The notes beneath the pieces are model-generated. The model was not told where the DNA came from, did not search any database, and saw only the letters and a list, made by a program, of their open reading frames with translations. A stretch of 64,000 nt of DNA from Streptomyces monomycini. GTDB taxonomy: Bacteria > Actinomycetota > Actinomycetes > Streptomycetales > Streptomycetaceae. The DNA lies in contig NZ_JAFIQY010000003.1 in the NCBI RefSeq assembly GCF_022271435.1, forward strand, positions 368,833 to 432,832. The letters are read 5' to 3'. Made by a program: the position numbers and the translations under genes. Positions 54,783-63,795 of the stretch are shown in pieces; position 1 is the stretch's first letter; every line of letters begins with the position of its first letter.

Positions 54783-56531
54783 TCACACGTTTGGGGGCGA
54801 CCCCTCGATCGGACGTCCGAGCAACCCGGGGCGCCGTTGCCACGGGAGGGGGCCACCGGGCGGCCGGTAGTCGACGCCGAGGGCGTCCAGGCGGTGGTAG
54901 TGGGCGTTCATCCGGCGGGTGAAGCCGGTGTGGTCGCGGTCCTCGGGGGCCGGCAGCCGCGACCAGGCGACCTCGGCGAAGGCGGCGAGCCGCGGGAAGA
55001 CCTGGTAGTCCAGGCGCTGCTGGTTCTCCATCACCTCGGTCCAGACGTTGGCCTGGGTACCGAGGACGCGGGCGGCCTCGTCCGGCGTGAGCTGCGGCGG
55101 CACCGGCTCGAAGCGGTAGACGTCCTCCAGGGTCCGTACGTAGCCGATCGGTACGGGTTCGTCGGCGCCGCCGTCCTGCCGGTGGTCCAGATAGACCTGC
55201 TGCTCGGGGCACATGACGACGTCGTGGCCGGCCTGGGCGGCGGCGATGCCGCCCGCGTAGCCGCGCCAGGACGACACCGCGGCGCCCGGCGCGAGGCCGC
55301 CTTCCAAAATCTCGTCCCAGCCGATCAGGCGGCGTCCGCGGTCGGCGAGCCAGCTGTCGAAGTGCCGGATGAACCAGCTCTGCAACTCGTCCTCGTCGGC
55401 CAGGCCCAGTTCCTTGATACGGGCCTGGGCGGCGGGCGACGCGCGCCACTGGTCCTTGGGGCACTCGTCGCCGCCGATGTGCACGAACTGGGACGGGAAG
55501 AGGTCGAGGACTTCTTCCAGCACCCCTTCGTAGAAGCGGAGGGTGGTGTCGGTGGGGGCCAGGATGTTCGGGTTGACGCCCCAGGTGTCCCAGGGCTTGA
55601 GGGCGGCGGTGTCGATGACGTCGGTGTTGCCCAGTTCCGGGTACGCGGCGATGGCGGCCTGCGAGTGGCCCGGGATGTCGATCTCCGGGACGACGGTGAT
55701 GTGCCGGGCGGCGGCGTAGGCCACGATCTCGCGGATGTCGTCCTGGGTGTAGTAGCCGCCGTGCGGCCGGTCGTCCCACAGGGGCGAGGCCCGGTGGCCG
55801 AGCTTGGTGCGCTCCCGCCAGGCGCCCGCCCCGGTGAGGCGCGGGTGGCGCTTGATCTCGATGCGCCAGCCCTGGTCGTCGGTGAGGTGGAAGTGCAGGA
55901 CGTTGAGCTTGTGGGCGGCGAGCAGGTCGATGTAGCGCAGCACGCCGTCCTTGGGCAGGAAGTGGCGGGCGACGTCGAGCATCATGCCGCGCCAGGCGAA
56001 GCGGGGCGCGTCCTCGATCCGTACGGCCGGTACGGACCAGCGCTGTCCGGGGCGCAGGGGCGCGCGGCGGTGCGCGTCGGCGCCGAGCAGCTGCCGCAGG
56101 GTCTGCGCGCCCCAGAACGCGCCGGCAGCGCCGCCGCCGAGGAGGATGACGCCGCTGCTGTCGGCCGTGAGCCGGTAGCCCTCGGGGCCGAGTGCGGTGG
56201 CGGTGTCGGCGTCGATGCGGAGGCGGATGACGCCGGTGTCGGGGCTGTGCCCGTAGGTGCCGTCCCCGGTGGCGCCGTGCCCGGAGGTGCCGTCCCCGGT
56301 GGCGCCGTCACCGGTCGTACGGTTCCCGGTCGTACGGGGCGGGAGCGGCAGGCCGGTCGCGGTGCCGACGGTGCCACGCAGCCAGGCCGCGGTGGCCTCC
56401 GTACCGGGACCCGCGTCCAGTACGGTCCCCGGCCCCAGGAGGAACGCGCCCTCCCCCGGCCGGGTGTCGCGTGGCTGGGGTATCAGGCCGGTCTCCGTAC
56501 GGGCGCCGTCCGCCGTCGCTGCGTCGTCCAT
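54783..56531 (-). CDS. Beta-N-acetylhexosaminidase, GH20
   Basis: A 582-residue glycosidase releasing terminal GlcNAc or GalNAc. The catalytic D355-E356 pair sits in HIGGDECPKDQW, and other GH20 segments are visible: LDVARHFLPKDGVLRYIDLLAAHKLN with HFHLTDDQGWRIEI, YYTQDDIREIVAYA and VPEIDIPGHSQAAIAAYPEL. No clear signal peptide (start MDDAATADGA at ATG 56531 with GGAAGGG eight bases upstream), so an intracellular location is likely. About residues 80-110 contain a Gly/Thr repeat insert (ATGDGT, TSGHGATGDGTYGHS) not found in usual members. Located at the end of a sugar ABC operon. Confidence 0.92.
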   Translation of the reverse strand: MDDAATADGARTETGLIPQPRDTRPGEGAFLLGPGTVLDAGPGTEATAAWLRGTVGTATGLPLPPRTTGNRTTGDGATGDGTSGHGATGDGTYGHSPDTGVIRLRIDADTATALGPEGYRLTADSSGVILLGGGAAGAFWGAQTLRQLLGADAHRRAPLRPGQRWSVPAVRIEDAPRFAWRGMMLDVARHFLPKDGVLRYIDLLAAHKLNVLHFHLTDDQGWRIEIKRHPRLTGAGAWRERTKLGHRASPLWDDRPHGGYYTQDDIREIVAYAAARHITVVPEIDIPGHSQAAIAAYPELGNTDVIDTAALKPWDTWGVNPNILAPTDTTLRFYEGVLEEVLDLFPSQFVHIGGDECPKDQWRASPAAQARIKELGLADEDELQSWFIRHFDSWLADRGRRLIGWDEILEGGLAPGAAVSSWRGYAGGIAAAQAGHDVVMCPEQQVYLDHRQDGGADEPVPIGYVRTLEDVYRFEPVPPQLTPDEAARVLGTQANVWTEVMENQQRLDYQVFPRLAAFAEVAWSRLPAPEDRDHTGFTRRMNAHYHRLDALGVDYRPPGGPLPWQRRPGLLGRPIEGSPPNV

Positions 56532-56606
56532 GTGCTGACCCTTCCGTTCGGGGCTAGGGGGGTGGGTGTGGCCGGTGCGGTGCATCGGGGAGGTGCGGGC
56601 GCGTCG

Positions 56607-57497
56607 TCAGTCCTTCACCGCGCCGCCCAGGCCCGACACCAGCCTGCGCTGCACGAGTACGAAGAACACCAGTACGGGGATGGTCATCACGGTCGAGGCC
56701 GCCATGATCCCGCCCCAGTCGTTCTCGTCCGGTTTGAAGAAGACCAGCAGTGCCATCGGGAGGGTGGAGTTCTCCGTCGCGCTGATGATGAAGGACTTGG
56801 CGAAGAGGAAGTCGTTCCAGGTGCTGATGAAGGAGAAGACGCTGGTGGCGACGAGCCCGGGGAAGACGAGCGGGAAGAGGATCTGCCACAGGAAGCGGGC
56901 GCGTGACGCGCCGTCCAGGTAGGCGGCCTCCTCCAGTGCCTCGGGCACGGCCCGGACGAAACCGCGCAGCATCCAGATCGCGAAGGGGAGGGAGAAGGCG
57001 AGGTGCGGCAGGATCAGCGAGCCGAGGGTGTTCAGGCCGATGCCGGGTACGGCGTCGCCGACGTCCCGCATCAGGAAGAACAGCGGGATGGTCAGCGCTT
57101 CGACCGGCACCATCTGGGCGACCAGGAACATGATCATCAGCGTCGTACGGAACCGGAAGCGGAAGCGGGTGACGGCCGTCGCCGCGAGGAAGGCGATCAG
57201 CGCGGAGACGATGACGACGACACCCGCCACGAAGAGGCTGTTCAGGAAGTAGCGGCCGAAGTCCTGCTGCTGGAAGACCCGCCGGAAGGCGTCCAGGGAA
57301 GGGTGCAGGGTCCAGGGCACCGGTTCGGTGGACTGGATCTCGCCCGCCGGTTTGAAGGCGGACAACACCATCCAGTACAGGGGGAAGGCCACGGCGGCGG
57401 CGAGCAGCAGCGCGCCCGCCTCGGCGGCCATCCGTCCGGGGCGCCGTATCCGGGGTGTGCGGACCGGTGTGGGGGCCGGTGTGGGGACCGTACTCAC
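56607..57497 (-). CDS. Sugar ABC transporter permease (MalG type)
   Basis: A 296-residue permease with six helices and the coupling loop YLDGASRARFLWQILFPLVFPGL (EAA motif). GTG 57497 overlaps the upstream permease stop (GTGA). It forms the channel together with the 319-residue permease. The hexosaminidase gene 75 bases downstream suggests chito-oligosaccharide or other GlcNAc-containing sugar uptake. Confidence 0.9.
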   Translation of the reverse strand: MSTVPTPAPTPVRTPRIRRPGRMAAEAGALLLAAAVAFPLYWMVLSAFKPAGEIQSTEPVPWTLHPSLDAFRRVFQQQDFGRYFLNSLFVAGVVVIVSALIAFLAATAVTRFRFRFRTTLMIMFLVAQMVPVEALTIPLFFLMRDVGDAVPGIGLNTLGSLILPHLAFSLPFAIWMLRGFVRAVPEALEEAAYLDGASRARFLWQILFPLVFPGLVATSVFSFISTWNDFLFAKSFIISATENSTLPMALLVFFKPDENDWGGIMAASTVMTIPVLVFFVLVQRRLVSGLGGAVKD

Positions 57498-58453
57498 AGT
57501 TCCTCCCCCTGTCGGCGCAGCAGGCGCAGGTAGACGAGCGTGACGGCCAGCAGGATCAGCAGCATCACGATGCCGATCGCCGAGCCCAGGCTGTACTGGG
57601 ACGAGGCGAACGCCTTCTGGTAGGCGTACACGTTCAGTACGAGGTTCTGCCCGGCGATGCCGCCGCCGTTGGTCATGACGTAGATCTGGGTGAAGACCTT
57701 GAAGTCCCAGATGACCGACTGGATGGTGACGACGACGAGGATCGGCCGCAGCATCGGGGCCATGACCGAGCGCCAGATCCGCCACTGCGACGCGCCGTCC
57801 ATGGCGGCCGCCTCCAGGACCTCGCCCGGGATGGCGCGGATGCCCGCGTAGACGGTGACCATCACGAACGGGAACGAGCACCACACGACTTCCAGCAGGA
57901 CCAGCGCGAAGGCGCTGTAGCGCCCGTAGGTCCAGGAGAAGTCGCCGAGGCCCAGCACCCGGTTGACCGGCCCGAAGTCCGGGTCGAAGAGGAAGACCCA
58001 GACGGTGGAGCCGGTGATGGCGGGGGTGGCCCAGGCGCCGAGCGCGGCGAGCATCAGGGCCAGCCGGGGCACCGCCCGGATGCGGGTGAGCAGGACGGCG
58101 GTCGAGCAGCCGGCCACCAGCGTGCACAGGACGCAGGCCGCGGCGAACACCACGGTCGCCAGCAGCACCTGCCAGAACTGGCCGTCGCCGAGCAGTTCGG
58201 CGTAGTTCGCCAGTCCCTTGAAGGTGGTCGGTTCGCCGCCGCTGACCTGGGCCTGGGTGTATTCGAGGAACGAGATCAGGCCGAGCTGGTAGATCGGGTA
58301 GACGAGCAGGCCGCCGAGGACGACCAGGGCGGGCGCGAGGTAGAGCCACGGGGTCCAGCGGCTCCCGTGCCGGGACGGCGGCCGCAGCCGGCGGCCGCCG
58401 GTGAGCGGCGTCCGGCCGCTCCCGGGGCGTGCTTCCTTGACCGTGAGCGTCAC
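57494..58453 (-). CDS. Sugar ABC transporter permease (MalF type)
   Basis: A 319-residue permease of the binding-protein-dependent sugar family: hydrophilic N terminus (about 1-30), then hydrophobic helices from LYLAPALVVLGGLLVYPIYQLG. The coupling segment reads AAAMDGASQWRIWRSVMAPMLRPIL. GTG 58453 overlaps the binding-protein stop (GTGA). The ATPase is not encoded here, and such systems in Streptomyces usually share MsiK. Confidence 0.9.
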   Translation of the reverse strand: MTLTVKEARPGSGRTPLTGGRRLRPPSRHGSRWTPWLYLAPALVVLGGLLVYPIYQLGLISFLEYTQAQVSGGEPTTFKGLANYAELLGDGQFWQVLLATVVFAAACVLCTLVAGCSTAVLLTRIRAVPRLALMLAALGAWATPAITGSTVWVFLFDPDFGPVNRVLGLGDFSWTYGRYSAFALVLLEVVWCSFPFVMVTVYAGIRAIPGEVLEAAAMDGASQWRIWRSVMAPMLRPILVVVTIQSVIWDFKVFTQIYVMTNGGGIAGQNLVLNVYAYQKAFASSQYSLGSAIGIVMLLILLAVTLVYLRLLRRQGEEL

Positions 58454-59748
58454 TTCTTGAACGCCTCGTTCATCTTCTTGGCCGCGTCGCCGGAGGCCGT
58501 GGCGACGTCCTTACGGCCGCTGACGATCTCCTGGTACATCGTCGGCAGGACCAGCGCGGAGTCGATGCCACCCCAGGCCGGGGAGGCCGGGACGAACTTG
58601 GCGCCCGCCTCCAGCGTCCGCACGAAGGGCTGCACGAACGGCTGCTTCCTCGCCGCCTCGGCCCGTACGTCGCCGTACGTCGGCAGGAAGCCCATCGCGT
58701 CGAACAGTCGCCGCTGGGTGTCCTTGCCGGCCAGCTGCTTCATCAGGTCGACGGCCAGCGTGCGGTGCGAAGTGCTCTTCAGTACGCCGATGTTGTTGCC
58801 GCCCGCGAAGGCCGGGGCGATGGAGCCCTTCGTGGTGCCGGGCAGCGGCACGACGGCGTACTTGCCCTTGACCTTGCCGTCCTCCATGGCCTGGTGGCTG
58901 AAGTCGCCGCCGATCGTCATGCCCGCCTTGCCGGCGGCGAAGGCGGCGACGGAGTCGTTGCCGCCCATCTCGGCGCACTTGGCGGCCGGGCAGTTGGTGT
59001 CGCCGAAGAGGTCCGCGTACGCCTTGATGCCCGCCTGCGCCTTCGGGCTGTCCACGGCGGCGGTGTACGCGTCGCCCTTGCCGGTCGCCAGCTCGCCGCC
59101 GTGCGCCCAGAGGAAGGGCAGCGCGCCGTAGGTGTACGCGCCGCCGACGGAGATCCCGTACAGCTCGGGCCGCTTCTCGCGGATCTTGCGGGCGGTCGTG
59201 GCGACCTCGTCCAGGGTCGTGGGGACCGTGAGGCCCAGGTCCTTGAACACGTCGGTGCGGTAGTACAGCGCCCGGACGCCGACGAACAGCGGCGCGCCGT
59301 AGACCTTGCCGTCCACGGTCACCGACTGCTTGGCCGTGGGGTCGGTGTCCTTGGCGTCCTTCCAGGCGCCGAACTCCTGGCTGACGTCGGCCAGTCCGCC
59401 GTCCTTCACGTAGCCGGCGGTGTCGGTGTTCCCGTACTCGATGAGGTCGGGGGCGCTCTTGGGGTCGTTGAAGGCCGCCTTGATGCGCTGGGCGCGGGTG
59501 TCGACCGGGATGTAGGTGACGTCGACCTTCGTGCCCTTGTGGGCAGCCTCGTAGTCCGCCACCGCCTTGCGGACGACTTCTTCCTTGGGCTTGTTGTTGA
59601 CCTCCTGGAAGAGCCAGACCCGCAGCGTGCCGGTCTTGCTGTCCTCCTTGGCGCCGCCGCCGGAGGTGGACGGGGCGCAGCCGACGGCGGTGCCGAGGGC
59701 CAGGGCAAGTGCCGCGGCACGGGCGGCTGTTCGGGTGGAGAGCTGCAT
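58450..59748 (-). CDS. Sugar-binding lipoprotein of the ABC importer
   Basis: A 432-residue lipoprotein with lipobox AVGC (C24) and a family 1 extracellular solute-binding fold (GTLRVWLFQEVNNKPKEEVV, YTYGALPFLWAHGGELATG). ATG 59748 has GGGGGT about seven bases upstream. An operator-like palindrome lies 20 bases before the start. It is the first gene of the operon leading to the permeases and the hexosaminidase. Confidence 0.9.
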   Translation of the reverse strand: MQLSTRTAARAAALALALGTAVGCAPSTSGGGAKEDSKTGTLRVWLFQEVNNKPKEEVVRKAVADYEAAHKGTKVDVTYIPVDTRAQRIKAAFNDPKSAPDLIEYGNTDTAGYVKDGGLADVSQEFGAWKDAKDTDPTAKQSVTVDGKVYGAPLFVGVRALYYRTDVFKDLGLTVPTTLDEVATTARKIREKRPELYGISVGGAYTYGALPFLWAHGGELATGKGDAYTAAVDSPKAQAGIKAYADLFGDTNCPAAKCAEMGGNDSVAAFAAGKAGMTIGGDFSHQAMEDGKVKGKYAVVPLPGTTKGSIAPAFAGGNNIGVLKSTSHRTLAVDLMKQLAGKDTQRRLFDAMGFLPTYGDVRAEAARKQPFVQPFVRTLEAGAKFVPASPAWGGIDSALVLPTMYQEIVSGRKDVATASGDAAKKMNEAFKK

Positions 59749-59767
59749 CGGGTACCCCCTGAAGGAA

Positions 59768-59786
59768 CGTTGCAACATACGCAACG
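59768..59786. promoter_or_regulatory. Operator-like palindrome upstream of the sugar ABC operon
   Basis: CGTTGC-N7-GCAACG with spacer AACATAC. This 6-7-6 inverted repeat lies 20 bases before the binding-protein ATG and could be a LacI/ROK-type operator. It does not match the dre consensus. Confidence 0.45.
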
Positions 59787-60047
59787 GGCGTTTCGCCATG
59801 CACAATCCTCAGGAGGCTAAGCGCGCCGACGCTCCCCCACAAGAGCCGATCAGGCAACGGCGCGGGCGACACGCCGCCACTGGCCCACATTCGTCGGCAA
59901 TTCGCCCCGGTACGTCTATCTATGAATCAGATGTCCCTCCTCGGCTCCCAGAAGCGGCCCCGGGTCTCGTCCGCGCGGACCGGCCCCCGGCAGCACCCCC
60001 TGGAAGCAGCTCCCAGCCGCACGACACACAAAGGACCGACCGAACCC

Positions 60048-60476
60048 ATGCGCGCAAGACCCGTACGCACCGCCCTGCTGGCCGTCGCCGCCCTGGGCCT
60101 GCTCCCCTTCGCCACGGCCCCCGCCGCCGCCACGGACGCCCAGCCGGAGACCGGCGGCCGCCAGCACATCGCCGTCCACGAGGGCACCGACCCCTCCGGC
60201 CCGCTCCTCGCCGCCGCCTACCTGCGGTGCTTCCCGACCGGCGGCAGCCACCCGACGCCGGAGGCCTCCTGCCTCAAGCTGGCCCTCGCCAACGGGGACT
60301 ACGCCCGCGTCCCGCAGATCCACCGCGCCTGCACGAAGATCTACCAGCCGGTCACGGTCGTCACCCACGGCACCTGGCACGGCAGGACGACCGCCTACCA
60401 GCACACCTATGCCAACCAGTGCATCGCCAACGCCGAGAGCGGCGACATCTTCAACCTCACCCCCTGGAACGACTGA
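60048..60476 (+). CDS. Secreted SSI-family protease inhibitor with Lys at P1
   Basis: A 142-residue exported protein. Signal peptide (about 1-28: RARPVRTALLAVAALGLLPFATAPAAA). The mature domain follows the Streptomyces subtilisin inhibitor pattern with disulfides C61-C75 and C95-C125; the reactive site region is ACTKIYQPV, where SSI has CPMVYDPV. By alignment P1 is K97 rather than the usual Met/Leu, which would favour trypsin-like targets. ATG 60048 has AAGGA about 12 bases upstream; the frame is open to 59922 but the added part lacks a signal sequence. Followed by a strong terminator. Confidence 0.85.
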   Translation: MRARPVRTALLAVAALGLLPFATAPAAATDAQPETGGRQHIAVHEGTDPSGPLLAAAYLRCFPTGGSHPTPEASCLKLALANGDYARVPQIHRACTKIYQPVTVVTHGTWHGRTTAYQHTYANQCIANAESGDIFNLTPWND

Positions 60477-60493
60477 CCCGCCCGGCGCACCCG

Positions 60494-60533
60494 CACAGAG
60501 GCCCGGCCCCCACGCGGGGACCGGGCCTCTGTG
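60494..60533 (+). terminator. Terminator after the SSI gene
   Basis: CACAGAGGCCCGG (60494-60506) pairs perfectly with CCGGGCCTCTGTG (60521-60533), enclosing a GCCC...GGGG inner stem. Confidence 0.75.
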
Positions 60534-60634
60534 TGCGGCGCGCACCACGCGTGCGGCCCGCTCCTGGTACGGGAACGGGCCGGACACGCGCGAGGCGGGC
60601 GGGGAGCCGCGCGCCGGCGCGCCCCCCGGACGGT

Positions 60635-60928
60635 CTACTTCTTGCCGCCGTCCTTACCGCCCTTGTCCTTGTCGCCGCCGGCGCTCATGGACTCGTAGAT
60701 CTCCTTGCACATGGGGCAGACCGGGTACTTCTTCGGATCCCGGCCCGGCACCCACACCTTGCCGCAGAGGGCGACGACGGGGGTCCCGTCGAGCGCGCTC
60801 GCCATGATCTTGTCCTTCTGGACATAGTGGGCGTAGCGCTCGTGATCGCCGTCGCCGTGCGACGTCTGCGGCGTCGGCTCTACGAGGGTCCCCGTACCTG
60901 CCCCGCGCTCGGGCTCAACAGTGCTCAT
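60635..60928 (-). CDS. DUF3039 family protein
   Basis: A 97-residue protein conserved in actinobacteria. Two Cys pairs, ALCGKVW and YPVCPMCKEIY, suggest a small zinc-binding fold; the C terminus is lysine-rich (KDKGGKDGGKK). ATG 60928. Same-strand overlap of 14 bases with the upstream MFS gene end. Function unknown. Confidence 0.85.
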   Translation of the reverse strand: MSTVEPERGAGTGTLVEPTPQTSHGDGDHERYAHYVQKDKIMASALDGTPVVALCGKVWVPGRDPKKYPVCPMCKEIYESMSAGGDKDKGGKDGGKK

Positions 60929-62096
60929 AACCGCCAAGGGTACCGACGCGCGCGGCGTGCCGGGAGCGACGGCCCGTCCACAGGTGAAGGGCGGCCCCGA
61001 GGCCCGCGACCCCTGCCGCCGCCCACGGCAGTGCGGCAGCCTGGACGCCCGCCGCGAGAGCCAGCCCGCCCAGCGCGGAGCCGACCGCGCTGCCCAGATA
61101 GAGGGCCGAGTTGTTGAGGGCGAGGGCCACCGTGCCGCGGTCGTCGCGCAGCGCGAGCAGCCGGTGCTGCTGCGGCACCTGAAGGGCCCAGCCCGCCGCG
61201 CCCCAGACCACCAGGGCGGCGGCCGCGCCGGGCAGCGCGGCGGAGGCCAGCAGCGGCAGCAGGGCCTGAGCCGCGGCCACCGTCACCAGGATCCCGCCGA
61301 CCAGGGCCGCGATCTTCCCCGTACGGTCCACCAGCGGCCCGGCCGCCAGGCTCCCGAGCACCCCGCCGATCCCCCACGCCCACAGATACGGCGCGACCTC
61401 GCCCACTCCCCCCGCGGACGCCAGCACCGGCGCCAGGTACGTGTAGAGCCCCAGACTCGCCACCGCCGCCAGGAACGAGACCCCCACGATCGGCGCCACC
61501 TCGCGGTCCGTGACGGCGGCCAGCCGGGCCCGCACCGGCACCGGCGGATCCGCGGGCACCGCGGGCAGCAGCCCGGCCAACCCCGCCAGGGCGACCGCCC
61601 CCAACCCCGTGACCAGCCACATCGTCGTCCGCCACCCCCCGTGCTCGGCCAGCAGCACCCCCACCGGCACACCGACCACCGTGCCCGTACTCATCCCACC
61701 CATGACCAGCGCCAACGCCCGCCCCCGCCGCTCGGCGGGCACCAGCGCCGAGGCGGCGGCCGTGGACAGCGCCGCGTAGACGCCCGCCCCGGCGCCCGCC
61801 ACGATCCGCGCGCCCAGCAACGCTCCCAGCGCGGGCGCGAGCGCCGTGGCGGCGTTCCCCACCGTGAACACCGCCAGCGCGACGAGAATGACCCCGCGCG
61901 GCCGCACCCCCGACAGCAGCCCCGCGACCAACGGCGCGGCGATCGCATACGCCAGCGTGAACACCGTCACCATCTGCCCCGCCAGCGACACCGTCGTACC
62001 GAGGTCGTGCGCGACCACCGGCAGCAGCCCCGCCATCACATAAGCGTCGAGCCCGAGCGCGAACGCCCCCAGCGCCAACAACCAGACCTTGCGCAT
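60915..62096 (-). CDS. MFS transporter (DHA1-like, purine/drug efflux type)
   Basis: A 393-residue transporter with 12 helices (LALGAFALGLDAYVMAGLLPVVA, GAAGWALQVPQQHRLLAL). The second helix pair region LVAGLLSGVRPRGVILVAL has the MFS arginine loop, and GARIVAGAGAGVYAALSTAAAS looks like motif C of drug exporters. ATG 62096 has GGGGAG about nine bases before it. Substrate unknown. Confidence 0.88.
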   Translation of the reverse strand: MRKVWLLALGAFALGLDAYVMAGLLPVVAHDLGTTVSLAGQMVTVFTLAYAIAAPLVAGLLSGVRPRGVILVALAVFTVGNAATALAPALGALLGARIVAGAGAGVYAALSTAAASALVPAERRGRALALVMGGMSTGTVVGVPVGVLLAEHGGWRTTMWLVTGLGAVALAGLAGLLPAVPADPPVPVRARLAAVTDREVAPIVGVSFLAAVASLGLYTYLAPVLASAGGVGEVAPYLWAWGIGGVLGSLAAGPLVDRTGKIAALVGGILVTVAAAQALLPLLASAALPGAAAALVVWGAAGWALQVPQQHRLLALRDDRGTVALALNNSALYLGSAVGSALGGLALAAGVQAAALPWAAAGVAGLGAALHLWTGRRSRHAARVGTLGGYEHC

Positions 62097-62307
62097 CGCT
62101 GCCAACTCCCCGATTCCGTCAGCTCTTGTGCACCGACCGGAGGAACGTAGGCGGGCTCTTGAAGGGGAGGGAAATGCCGGAGTGGGGGAATTGATGCCCA
62201 GGGGGAATAGGTGTGTTGTGTACGGCAGCGGATCGGCGACGAACCGCGTCGGCGGAGCCGGGAGCGGAGAACGCCTCGACGAGCACGCCGTGACGGAAGG
62301 GGCTGGC

Positions 62308-62673
62308 ATGTCGCAGAGCGAAGGCGCACGGCTGTTCCGGGAGAGCTGGATCGCGGGAGTGCGCCGGCACTTCCCCGGGGAGCCCAAGCCCGGCTACGTC
62401 ACTCCGTGGAACGACACCCCGCAGTGGGAGCGTGAGTCCGCCGGGGCCGTCTACGCGCAGGTCCGTCAGTTCATCGAGGTCAGCGGGGGCCGCACCTCAA
62501 AACTGTCCCGCGAGCAGAAGAGCCGCTTCGTCGCGACGTGCTGGACGGCCCAGATGTACCGGCACTTCGAAGACCCCAAGCCCGGCTACGTGGCCGACTG
62601 GGCCGACCTGCCGTCATGGCAGCAGGAGACCGACGCGGACGTGTTTGAGGCCATCGAGGAGGCGTTGAGCTGA
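62308..62673 (+). CDS. Small protein with internal duplication
   Basis: A 121-residue conserved protein. Two copies of one ~40-residue module: GVRRHFPGEPKPGYVTPWNDTPQWERESAGAVY and QMYRHFEDPKPGYVADWADLPSWQQETDADVF, each with HF-x-x-PKPGYV and a tryptophan pair. ATG 62308 has GGAAGGGG six bases upstream. No named family recognised. Divergent from the MFS gene. Confidence 0.8.
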   Translation: MSQSEGARLFRESWIAGVRRHFPGEPKPGYVTPWNDTPQWERESAGAVYAQVRQFIEVSGGRTSKLSREQKSRFVATCWTAQMYRHFEDPKPGYVADWADLPSWQQETDADVFEAIEEALS

Positions 62674-62713
62674 ACGAGGGCCCTGCCCCGGTCCGTAGGC
62701 CGCCCCATCCCCA

Positions 62714-62746
62714 CCTCGCCTCACCTCACCTCACCTCACCTCACCC
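62714..62746. repeat. (CCTCA)n pentanucleotide repeat
   Basis: About six copies of TCACC/CCTCA in tandem between the duplicated-domain gene and the LysR gene. A likely site of length variation. Confidence 0.8.
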
Positions 62747-62883
62747 GGGAAGCGCAGCAGCTCTCCGGATGTTCGGGGAAGTGGCCGCGCGGAGCGATGT
62801 GCGCCCGGCGGGGACGTGTGCGGACAGCCACGTGCGGATGAGCGCGGAGGCGCTTCGGTGGAGGGTGACGGCAGGACGTGGAC

Positions 62884-63795
62884 ATGACGGTGGGTGCGGG
62901 ACCGGTGGCGGGAGTGGCGCGTGGCACGGACGGGCTCGACGGGGTCGAACTGCGGCACCTGCGTGCCTTCATGGCCGTTGCCGAGGAGCGCGGTTTCACG
63001 TATGCCGCCGACCGGCTGCGCGTCGGACAGCCCGCGCTGACCAAGTCCGTACGGGCCCTGGAGGGGGTTCTTGCCACGCGGCTGCTGGACCGCACCACCC
63101 GGCGCGTCGAGCTGACGGAGGAGGGCCGTCGGCTGTACGCCGAACTGGCGTCGCTGCTTCCCCGGCTGGCCGCCGCGCTGTGTGCGCCCGGTGGGCAGCC
63201 CGTGCTGCGGCTCGGTTTCACGTCGCTGCTGCCCGCCGCCTGTGCCGAGCTGAACGCGGAGTTCGAGGCGGCCACCGGGGCCGGGGTACGGCTGGTCCGC
63301 CGGGACACGCCGCTGGCGGGACTGGACACCGGCGAGTCGGACATCGCCGTACTGCGCGGCGACGCCCCGCCGGACGCGGACGTCCGCACCCGGATACTGC
63401 TGCACGAGCCGCGGGTCGCCGCCATCGGCCGGGACGGCGCGGGCGCGTCCCTGGCGCGCCGCCGGGTGCTGGACTGGGCCGAACTGGCGGAGCACCCGCT
63501 CGTCGTGAACACCGTCACCGGCAGCACCCGCCCCGAGCTGTGGCCCGCCGACCGGCGCCCGCGCCTGGCCTGCACGGCGGACAACTTCGACGAATGGCTG
63601 GAGGCGGTGGCCGCGGGACACGGGGTGGGCGTGGCCCCGCAGGAGGTGGCCACGCGCCACACCCACCCGGGCATCCGCTTCGTACGCCTGAAGAACGCTC
63701 CACCGGTAACCGTCCGCCTCGCCCTGCCCAACCGCGGCGCCCATCCACTGGCGGAACGGTTCTTCGGTGGGGGTGGGGGTGGGGGTCGCGGTTGA
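62884..63795 (+). CDS. LysR-family transcriptional regulator
   Basis: A 303-residue regulator. The N-terminal HTH (about 20-80) contains VELRHLRAFMAVAEERGFTYAADRLRVGQPALTKSVRALE, with the LysR recognition helix; the effector domain follows. The last residues are a glycine-rich tail (GGGGGGGRG). ATG 62884 with GGCAGGAC eight bases upstream is preferred over GTG 62878. The MFS exporter and duplicated-domain genes lie to its left; it may control them. Confidence 0.9.
   Translation: MTVGAGPVAGVARGTDGLDGVELRHLRAFMAVAEERGFTYAADRLRVGQPALTKSVRALEGVLATRLLDRTTRRVELTEEGRRLYAELASLLPRLAAALCAPGGQPVLRLGFTSLLPAACAELNAEFEAATGAGVRLVRRDTPLAGLDTGESDIAVLRGDAPPDADVRTRILLHEPRVAAIGRDGAGASLARRRVLDWAELAEHPLVVNTVTGSTRPELWPADRRPRLACTADNFDEWLEAVAAGHGVGVAPQEVATRHTHPGIRFVRLKNAPPVTVRLALPNRGAHPLAERFFGGGGGGGRG

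Noticed and set aside
62714..62746. CRISPR-like direct repeats
   Set aside because: The units are 5 bases long and contiguous; this is a microsatellite, not a spacer array.
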